In this document: piece after piece, positions 24,174 to 30,138 of the stretch
Position numbering within the stretch: the stretch's first letter is position 1
Layout of the letters: the number at the start of each line of letters is the position of its first letter
Source: Desulfobacteraceae bacterium
Lineage (GTDB): Bacteria; Desulfobacterota; Desulfobacteria; Desulfobacterales; Desulfosarcinaceae
Direction of reading: 5' to 3'
Assembly: GCA_027025615.1 (NCBI GenBank)
Contig: JALVQM010000375.1
Location: 1 to 30,138, forward strand
DNA: 30,138 nucleotides
Made by a program: the position numbers and the translations under genes
Notes under the pieces: generated by a model
Seen by the model: the letters and a program-made list of their open reading frames with translations, nothing else
Told to the model about the DNA's origin: nothing
The model's database searches: none

Positions 24174-25370
24174 TTACATCATGTCCTTTTGAGTTTCGTT
24201 GATTATTTTATCCAGCTTTTCCCTCAGCCCCGGTGGCAGGCCTTCTATGTCTACATTAAGAAAACCACGCACAATGGTAGATATTGCCTCTTCTTCATCT
24301 ATTCCACGGGCCATGAGATACTCTATCTCCCGCTGATCGATTTTTCCCACAGCCGCTTCATGAGACATTTCCACACCGGGCTTAAAACCTTTCAATTCAG
24401 GAATGGCATGCATCAAACCGTCCCTGATGATCAAACCCTTGCATTCCAGGTGGGCCTTGATGCCGGCCACTTTGCCCACAAGCTCTCCTCTGGCTATAAT
24501 GGTACCACCTGATGTTATGGCCCTTGAAATTATTTCAGCCCTGGTGCCCGGAGCATTAAGAATAACCCGCGATCCCACATCCAGGGTGGTTCCAGGGGGT
24601 GCTACCAGGACACTGTTAAAACGGGCCACAGCACCGGGTCCGTCAAGATAAGTGGTCGGAAACATCTGCAGTGAGCCAACCTGTTTCAGGCTGATATAGT
24701 TCGATACAAAAATACCGCCTTCTTCAACGTGGACCACTGTCCTCGGCCGCACATTGATCTGTTCTCCCCAGTCGTGGATCATTGTGAAATATAGCTTGGC
24801 GCCCTTGCGTACATAGAATTCCGAAACCCCCACGTGCAGGCCGGAATCAAGATGCGGGGCTGTAGCACAGCCGGTTATCACGTGCATGCTGGAGCCGGGT
24901 TCGGCAATAACAAGGTTGTGAACATTCTGCGAGAATCCGTTTTTAGCAATATAAAGACATGATTGAACAGGTTTTTCCAATTCAACCCCTGGCTCTGTAC
25001 GAATGAAATAGCCTTCATGGGGTATGTGCTTGGCACGGGCCACAAAGGGATCAGCCTGGGGATCGAGACTTCGCCATAAAAAATCTTTAAGCCAGGCGTG
25101 TTTTGAATTTGCCTGGCTGATACCCATGATCTCGACTCCTTCCTGTTTAGCACAGGAATGAACCACCGAACGGTCTTTCTGAATGAAAGTCCCGGACCGA
25201 AAAGACTCCTTGACATCAATACCGACATCCAGCATACGCTCGGCATCGTCACCTGACAAAGATTGCAAATCCTCAACGTAAGGATGATCTTCGGCTTCTA
25301 CCTGGTACGAATCCAGGTCAACCGCGGCTTTGTCTCCATCAGCTTTATCTATATCGCGCATCTTAGGCAC
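24174..25370 (-). CDS. sufB: SufB/SufD-family Fe-S assembly scaffold
   Basis: 398 residues of the SufB/SufD beta-helix family, working with SufC in iron-sulfur cluster assembly. Motifs: IHDWGEQINVRPRTVVHVEE, then SRAITSGGTIIARGELVGK in the beta-helix, an ECKGLIIRDGLMHAIPEL segment, EMSHEAAVGKI with the conserved His near the C-terminus, and EYLMARGIDEEEAISTIVRG at the end. It is shorter than canonical SufB (about 480). With only sufC beside it and no sufD, sufS, sufU or sufA, this matches the minimal SufCB (SMS-type) systems described in anaerobes. The start overlaps sufC by 22 bases. It could equally be labelled SmsB. Confidence 0.9.
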   Translation of the reverse strand: MPKMRDIDKADGDKAAVDLDSYQVEAEDHPYVEDLQSLSGDDAERMLDVGIDVKESFRSGTFIQKDRSVVHSCAKQEGVEIMGISQANSKHAWLKDFLWRSLDPQADPFVARAKHIPHEGYFIRTEPGVELEKPVQSCLYIAKNGFSQNVHNLVIAEPGSSMHVITGCATAPHLDSGLHVGVSEFYVRKGAKLYFTMIHDWGEQINVRPRTVVHVEEGGIFVSNYISLKQVGSLQMFPTTYLDGPGAVARFNSVLVAPPGTTLDVGSRVILNAPGTRAEIISRAITSGGTIIARGELVGKVAGIKAHLECKGLIIRDGLMHAIPELKGFKPGVEMSHEAAVGKIDQREIEYLMARGIDEEEAISTIVRGFLNVDIEGLPPGLREKLDKIINETQKDMM

Positions 25371-26113
25371 TCCTCGTATCCGTATTCACTTATCCATTTC
25401 AGGATTTCACGGGCATTTTGACTGCAACACAGGTGGCCATTATAAAGAACCTGTCCCCTGTCTGCGGTTATGTAATCAAGAATATGGCCGGTATGGGTAA
25501 TTACCAGGGCGCTTTTGCCGCAACCAACCGGGGCTTTCTTGTTCAATCTTTCCCGGTTGCAGGCCACTCCCCTGCCCAGGAGCATGTTTATCGTCTCCCC
25601 GAGCAGGGCTATATTCTCAAGGTCTACTCCTGACTCGGGTTCGTCAAGCAGGATAAGGTCAGGGTCCTGGGCCATCAGCTGAAGCAGTTCACTGCGCTTG
25701 ATCTCTCCACCGGAGAAATTATGGTTTACGTCCCGGTCAAGAAAAGAGTTGAAGTTCAGCTGTTCGGCAAGGTTCTCTATTGCTATCTCCTCATCACGGT
25801 TCCGGGCGCAAATTTCCACCAGGTTGCGGGTCTTGAGCCCATTGATGGTCGGCGGGCGTTGAAAGGAAACACCGATACCCATGCGGGCCCTTTCGTTGAT
25901 TGGCAGGTTGGTAATATCCTTGCCCTTGAATATGATCCGGCCACGGGTCACCTGGTAACCGGAAAAGCCCATTATGGTCATCATCAGCGTAGTTTTACCT
26001 GATCCATTGGGGCCAAAGAGGATATGGGTTTCACCCTCCGGAATTTCCATGTTGACGTTGTCCAGAATGGTGCGGTCTCCAACGCGCACTTGCAGGTCTT
26101 CAATTTTGAGCAT
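25349..26113 (-). CDS. sufC: SufC-type ABC ATPase
   Basis: Cytosolic ABC ATPase that drives SufB conformational change during Fe-S cluster assembly. It is 254 residues. Walker A GPNGSGKT; Q-loop VSFQRPPTINGL; ABC signature FSGGEIKR; Walker B LILLDEPESGVD; H-loop His in VITHTG. The 'PESGVD' D-loop and 'GGEIKR' signature are typical of SufC rather than transporter ATPases. GGAGA ahead of the ATG (plus-strand 26120-26124) supports the start. It is the first gene of the four-gene minus-strand operon, immediately downstream of rnpB. Some members are called SmsC. Confidence 0.93.
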   Translation of the reverse strand: MLKIEDLQVRVGDRTILDNVNMEIPEGETHILFGPNGSGKTTLMMTIMGFSGYQVTRGRIIFKGKDITNLPINERARMGIGVSFQRPPTINGLKTRNLVEICARNRDEEIAIENLAEQLNFNSFLDRDVNHNFSGGEIKRSELLQLMAQDPDLILLDEPESGVDLENIALLGETINMLLGRGVACNRERLNKKAPVGCGKSALVITHTGHILDYITADRGQVLYNGHLCCSQNAREILKWISEYGYEECLRCAI

Positions 26114-26180
26114 TGCCCATCTCCATTTTAGATTTTACCGGACGTGGTAAACAACTCCCACCTGTATTTTTTTAAAAAAT

Positions 26181-26561
<381 letters not shown>

Positions 26562-26573
26562 ATAATCGAAAAT

Positions 26574-26629
26574 CCCCATTTCAGTCAGCAAACCTCTTCC
26601 TTGGGATAGATAATCCGCTGACAATGGGG
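26574..26629 (-). other. Hairpin across the stop codon of the zinc-ribbon gene, just upstream of rnpB
   Basis: On the minus strand CCCCATTGTCAGC (26629-26617) pairs perfectly with GCTGAC-TGA-AATGGGG (26589-26574) with a three-base bulge and a 27-base loop. The second arm contains the TGA stop. An ATTTTCG stretch follows. It could be an imperfect terminator or an mRNA processing site separating the coding transcript from rnpB. Confidence 0.45.
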
Positions 26630-27310
26630 ACATATCTTTATTTCGTCCATTCTAAGCAGTTCATTGAAAGCCTGGGGCGGAATATTCATGTTGCAAACCT
26701 GGCATACGGCATTGGCAACAGCCGCCACCCCCACGCCACCACCGTTTTTCTTGATCCTAGTATAAGTCTGGTATAGACGTGGTTCAACTTTTTCGACAAT
26801 CCCTCCGGCTTTCTTCTGCAGCTTTTCAAGTTCCTTTTTCTTGCCGGAGGCAGCTGCAACAACATCCTTTTTCTGTTCCTCAATTTCCGCCCTTTGATCC
26901 TCGAGGAACTTCTGTTTTTCAGCAAGCAGTTTTTCAGCGGCCTCGATCTGCTCCAGGATCTCGATCATCGTTTCTTCGAGATTCGATCGACTTTTTTTCA
27001 TCTCATCGATTTCTTTCAGGGCCGCCTGATACTCCTTGTTGGTCTTGATGGTTCCCAACTTGGCTTCGCTTTTGGCAATCATGTCGGTAAGTGTACGGAC
27101 TTCGCTTTCATCAGCAGCGTACTTTTCCTTTGCCTTGTTCAGTTCAGCATTGGCGTTTTCCACCTCTTCGATGTATTGGAGCAATTCACGGTCAAGGCTG
27201 GCCAGCTTTTGATCGACTTCAGCTAAAGCTTCTTCCAAACGACCAATGCTGCTCTCGATCTGTTGCAGCTCGGCCAAAACTTCCAACTGTTCCTTTACGT
27301 TTTTTACCAT
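26585..27310 (-). CDS. Coiled-coil protein with C-terminal C4 zinc ribbon (COG1579/DUF164 family)
   Basis: 241 residues. About 1-180 is a long antiparallel coiled coil (ELQQIESSIGRLEEALAEVD, then the conserved IKTNKEYQAALKEIDEMK). The C-terminal zinc ribbon has CQVC and CPHC pairs around MNIPPQAFNELLRMDE. This is the family of Helicobacter HP0958 and DR0291, linked in some bacteria to RNA binding or flagellar and type III secretion regulation; no such link can be drawn here. Adjacency to a Nif3-family gene and rnpB is a recurring context in Desulfobacterota. The Shine-Dalgarno is weak (GCGAG). Confidence 0.9.
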   Translation of the reverse strand: MVKNVKEQLEVLAELQQIESSIGRLEEALAEVDQKLASLDRELLQYIEEVENANAELNKAKEKYAADESEVRTLTDMIAKSEAKLGTIKTNKEYQAALKEIDEMKKSRSNLEETMIEILEQIEAAEKLLAEKQKFLEDQRAEIEEQKKDVVAAASGKKKELEKLQKKAGGIVEKVEPRLYQTYTRIKKNGGGVGVAAVANAVCQVCNMNIPPQAFNELLRMDEIKICPHCQRIIYPKEEVC

Positions 27311-27415
27311 TTCGACTCGCTTTTAATAATTTAAACGGGCCAAGGCCCTAATCAAAAATATTTGCCCCCAGCCATTTAAATACTGGCTATTCACAACTCC
27401 ACCACAAACTTTAAA

Positions 27416-28216
27416 TTAAAGGTATACAAACGGATCCACTTCCAATTCGGTTACCTCGGCCTGGACATCCCAGCCCAATTTTGCAGCATGAGCGTTGATC
27501 CGATCTACAACCGCCCGGACAACGATCCGTTCCGAAGCAAAATGTCCCATGTCAATTATCGCCCGACCTTCCTGCTCGGCAGACCTGGCATCGTGGTAAT
27601 GCAAGTCGCCGCTTATGAACACCTGGGCATTGCTCGCCAAAAACAAATGCATCAAAGACGATCCACTACCGGAACAAATAGCCGCCCTTTCTATCCTCAA
27701 TTCCGGGTTGCCGGCATACTTGAGACCCTTGAGCTTGAAATCCCTTTTTATCTGTAAGGCCAGCTCATGCAAGCCAACCGGTTTTTCAAAAAAACCGATT
27801 CTTCCGATGCCGTTGACCCCGTCGGCAGCCAACTCAAGCGGCCCGCTGGAGGTCAATCCCAGGTGACCGGCCAGCACATCGTTTACCCCCCCGGAGGTTG
27901 AGTCCAGGTTGGTATGGGCACTATAGACCGCAATTTTGGCTGCCAGGGCACGCTGAATATCGGCCCCCAGGGCCGTAGCCGGATTTATCTGTTTCAATGG
28001 TTTGAATATAAGTGGATGGTGGGTGATGATCAAGTCTACGTTGTTACCGGCTGCGGATCGAAGAAGGTCGCCGAGGGGATCCAGGGCCACCCATATCTTT
28101 TTCACGGGCCAGGCTGGATCTCCAACCTGCAGGCCTGGATTGTCCCATTGTTCAGCCAGGCTCAGTGGTGCCCAGGATTCCATCAGGGCACAGATATCGG
28201 CGACGGTAACGCTCAT
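27416..28216 (-). CDS. Nif3-like dinuclear metal-binding protein (YqfO/YbgI family)
   Basis: Start taken at ATG 28216 (266 residues; MSVTVADICALMESWAPLSL). A TTG at 28249 would add 11 residues of unlikely sequence. Conserved metal-binding His and Asp/Glu sites are seen in WDNPGLQVGDP, LIITHHPLIFKPL, SAHTNLDSTSGGVND and ISGDLHYHDARSAEQ, with MGHFASE near the C-terminus. The family (formerly linked to GTP cyclohydrolase I) has no settled function; the dimetal site suggests hydrolase activity. No inserted CutA-like domain is present, so this is the short form. It sits between the tRNA terminator and the zinc-ribbon gene. Confidence 0.92.
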   Translation of the reverse strand: MSVTVADICALMESWAPLSLAEQWDNPGLQVGDPAWPVKKIWVALDPLGDLLRSAAGNNVDLIITHHPLIFKPLKQINPATALGADIQRALAAKIAVYSAHTNLDSTSGGVNDVLAGHLGLTSSGPLELAADGVNGIGRIGFFEKPVGLHELALQIKRDFKLKGLKYAGNPELRIERAAICSGSGSSLMHLFLASNAQVFISGDLHYHDARSAEQEGRAIIDMGHFASERIVVRAVVDRINAHAAKLGWDVQAEVTELEVDPFVYL

Positions 28217-28267
28217 GATGGCATGCGAACAAGCCCCTGTGAATGTCAAGTCCGTTGTTTAATGGCC

Positions 28268-28302
28268 AAAAAAGGCGCGGTTCAGGGCCAAACCACGCCT
28301 TT
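28268..28302 (-). terminator. Intrinsic terminator downstream of the tRNA gene
   Basis: On the minus strand AAAGGCGTGGTT (28302-28291) pairs with AACCGCGCCTTT (28282-28271) across an 8-base loop, one G-U pair, followed by further T residues to 28268. A 12-pair stem with T-tract is a strong intrinsic terminator and isolates the tRNA from the Nif3 gene. Confidence 0.8.
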
Positions 28303-28330
28303 ACTCAGGTTGTAACGCTTGCAAAGCGAG

Positions 28331-28403
28331 TGGGCCCACCTGGGATCGAACCAGGGACCTACCGGTTATGAGCCGGTGGCTCTGCCAACTGAGCTATGGG
28401 CCC
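28331..28403 (-). tRNA. tRNA with CAU anticodon (Met elongator or lysidine-modified Ile2)
   Basis: A complete cloverleaf of 73 bases. Acceptor GGGCCCA pairs with TGGGCCC; the D arm is AGCTCAGTTGGCAGAGC; the anticodon stem is CACCGGCTCATAACCGGTA with loop CTCATAA, anticodon CAT; the T arm is CCTGG-TTCGATC-CCAGG; discriminator A. The 3' CCA is not encoded. CAU can be Met or, after TilS modification, Ile for AUA. The C4-G69 and C5-G68 acceptor pairs are features favoured by TilS in E. coli, hinting at Ile2. It is not initiator: the acceptor 1-72 pair G-C is intact and the anticodon stem lacks the three G-C pairs. Confidence 0.9.
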
Positions 28404-28418
28404 AAAATTCGCTGTGCT

Positions 28419-28447
28419 TTAGTAGCGACACCCAAAGTGTTTGTCAA
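28419..28447 (-). promoter_or_regulatory. Promoter of the tRNA gene
   Basis: On the minus strand a perfect -35 TTGACA (28447-28442), a 17-base spacer and a -10-like TACTAA (28424-28419) lie just after the rpoD stop. Transcription would begin near 28412, leaving a leader of about 9 bases before the mature tRNA 5' end, the usual arrangement for RNase P processing. Confidence 0.6.
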
Positions 28448-28459
28448 GAACCAGTAAGA

Positions 28460-30138
28460 TCAATTTTCAATGAAACTTTTCAATTTCCTGCTGCGGGTCG
28501 GGTGCCGAAGCTTCCTTAAGGCTTTGGCTTCTATCTGCCTGATCCGTTCCCTGGTAACTGTAAAATCCTGTCCAACCTCCTCCAGGGTATGATCGGCTTT
28601 TTCACCGATACCGAATCTCATTCTGAGCACTTTCTCTTCCCTCGGGGTCAGTGTAGCCAGCACTTTGCGAGTCTGCTCCGCCAGGTTTAGGCTAACAGCC
28701 GCATCCGATGGCAGCATGAACTTTTTGTCTTCGATGAAATCTCCCAGGTGGCTATCTTCTTCCTCACCAATGGGGGTTTCAAGTGAGATCGGCTCGCGTG
28801 CAATGCGCAGGACTTTACGCACTTTCTCCAGGGGTATCTCCATTTTTTCAGCTATTTCTTCCGGCCTTGGTTCACGCCCCAACTCCTGAACAAGGTAACG
28901 TGATGTACGGATAAGCTTGTTGATAGTTTCTATCATGTGAACCGGTATCCGGATTGTACGTGCCTGGTCGGCTATGGCTCTTGTAATGGCTTGCCTGATC
29001 CACCAAGTGGCATAAGTACTGAATTTATAACCACGCCTGTATTCAAACTTGTCGACGGCCTTCATCAGCCCAATGTTGCCTTCCTGGATAAGGTCCAGGA
29101 ACTGTAAACCTCGATTGGTATATTTCTTGGCAATACTGACCACAAGTCGCAGGTTCGCCTTGATCAGCTCGCTTTTGGCCGCCTTGGCACGCCTGCGTCC
29201 CTCGTCCACGTGGGCGACAATCCTTTTCAATATCCTGCTGTTGGCCCTGATTTCCGTTTCCTTGTCAGCAATGTTCTGCTGGACAGCCTTCAGCTCAGCA
29301 TAAAGCCTTTCTACATCTTTCCTGGAAAGATCGCAATTTCCGGAAGCCCATTTGATGAATTTTTTCTTGTTGGCCAGGTTGTCGCGTAACGCTGTAACGG
29401 TGGAATTCAAGGCTTCAGCACTAACCGTAACCAGATAGTTGTGGGAATCGAACCAGTTAATTAAGTCACGGATATCTTTTTCCATCCGGTCGATGACGTT
29501 ACCTTCCAGGCGCCATTCTTTAAGCAGTTCAAATATCTTGTTGTTTCTCCTTGTTATACAACGCCTCACTCTGCGCTGCTGGTCGGGAGGCAGTTGGGTT
29601 TCAAACAGCTGACGCCTGAATTCAGCGTTTTCCTTGTGGATTTGCTTAATCTCCCCGATGGTCTTCAGGAAGGCCTCGATTTTGTCCATTTCGTCGACAT
29701 AGGTGTCTCCTTCGTCGACGTCCCGCAAAACATGCTTGGGCCGCAGGGTCTGTTGTTCAATATAGCCTGCCAGGGTCAGGATGTACTCTACGCCGCAGGT
29801 TGTCTCCAGCAAAGCCTTGAGCACGTCCTGCTCTCCGGCCTCTATCTGTTTGGCGATTTCAACTTCACCCTCCCTGCTGAGAAGGGTCACCATGCCCATT
29901 TCACGCAGGTACATTTTTACCGGATCAGTCACCGTTCCGAAATCGGAGACACTGCTGGTTGTGCCCTTGGTCTTGCCCGCAGCCGGTTTTGGCTTCATCT
30001 TGGCCATTTTGTGTTTTTTGGCATCGACTATATCAATCCCCAGATCACCGAACATTTCCAGTGTTTCATCCAATTGTTCGGAAGAAAGCATATTATCCGG
30101 CAAAGCATCATTTATCTCTTTATAGGTCAGGTAACCCT
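28460..30138 (-). CDS. rpoD: Primary sigma factor RpoD (5' truncated by window edge)
   Basis: Housekeeping sigma70. The frame remains open to the window edge: the residues before the first possible TTG start read GYLTYKEINDALPDNM, typical of region 1.1, so the true start lies beyond 30138. About 558 residues are visible. Region 1.2 (DPVKMYLREMGMVTLLSREG) is followed by the non-conserved region, region 2 (NLRLVVSIAKKYTNRGLQFL, then YKFSTYATWWIRQAITRAIA), region 3 and region 4 (LTPREEKVLRMRFGIGE, VTRERIRQIEAKALRKLRHP). All promoter-recognition elements are intact. In related genomes dnaG usually precedes it. The tRNA gene follows with a separate promoter. Confidence 0.97.
   Translation of the reverse strand, partial: GYLTYKEINDALPDNMLSSEQLDETLEMFGDLGIDIVDAKKHKMAKMKPKPAAGKTKGTTSSVSDFGTVTDPVKMYLREMGMVTLLSREGEVEIAKQIEAGEQDVLKALLETTCGVEYILTLAGYIEQQTLRPKHVLRDVDEGDTYVDEMDKIEAFLKTIGEIKQIHKENAEFRRQLFETQLPPDQQRRVRRCITRRNNKIFELLKEWRLEGNVIDRMEKDIRDLINWFDSHNYLVTVSAEALNSTVTALRDNLANKKKFIKWASGNCDLSRKDVERLYAELKAVQQNIADKETEIRANSRILKRIVAHVDEGRRRAKAAKSELIKANLRLVVSIAKKYTNRGLQFLDLIQEGNIGLMKAVDKFEYRRGYKFSTYATWWIRQAITRAIADQARTIRIPVHMIETINKLIRTSRYLVQELGREPRPEEIAEKMEIPLEKVRKVLRIAREPISLETPIGEEEDSHLGDFIEDKKFMLPSDAAVSLNLAEQTRKVLATLTPREEKVLRMRFGIGEKADHTLEEVGQDFTVTRERIRQIEAKALRKLRHPTRSRKLKSFIEN

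Noticed and set aside
28217..28249. Upstream TTG start and a lone TTGACA as promoter of the Nif3 gene
   Set aside because: The extra residues do not fit the family, and no -10 box follows the TTGACA at proper spacing.

Overview
The window looks like ordinary chromosome from a diderm (Gram-negative) bacterium, most likely a member of the Desulfobacterota (the former Deltaproteobacteria). That placement is an inference from three things: a complete type II secretion (T2SS/Gsp) operon with a GspN of the kind seen in that group, a minimal SufC-SufB pair, and the neighbourhood Nif3 / zinc-ribbon protein / rnpB / tRNA / rpoD. I saw no insertion sequence, prophage, integrase or CRISPR array. Both ends cut through genes: fmt on the left and rpoD on the right.

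Plus-strand block, 1 to about 18770: the 3' end of fmt and rsmB (translation and rRNA modification) are followed by a tightly packed T2SS operon in the order gspF-G-H-I-J-K-L-M-N-C-D-E. The order is a permutation of the usual C-D-E-F-G... arrangement, and GspD carries an added C-terminal SPOR (peptidoglycan-binding) domain. gspE overlaps a YidD-like gene with an N-terminal hydrophobic segment, then a TPR/membrane protein, a PASTA-repeat membrane protein, rpe and aroQ. No prepilin peptidase (GspO/PilD) lies here, so the pseudopilins must be processed by an enzyme encoded elsewhere.

Middle, 18770 to 22150: a divergent cold-shock protein and an AhpF/TrxB-like flavoprotein disulfide reductase lie on the minus strand. 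They stand back to back with the yvcK/CofD-like gene on the plus strand. yvcK converges on ispD across a 190-base spacer that can fold into a long, nearly symmetric stem-loop.

Minus-strand block, 22151 to 30138 (transcribed right to left): rpoD (5' end outside the window); a tRNA with CAU anticodon with its own promoter and terminator; a Nif3-family protein; a coiled-coil zinc-ribbon protein; the RNase P RNA gene; then sufC, sufB, an uncharacterised 440-residue protein ending in an HPr-like domain, and ispD. The last four are effectively one overlapping operon linking Fe-S assembly, a possible phosphocarrier and isoprenoid synthesis.

Most genes are recognisable families. The parts most worth a second look are the HPr-like protein between SUF and IspD, the exported-looking YidD with its TPR partner, the GspD-SPOR fusion, and two unexplained structured intergenic elements (upstream of gspD, and between yvcK and ispD).
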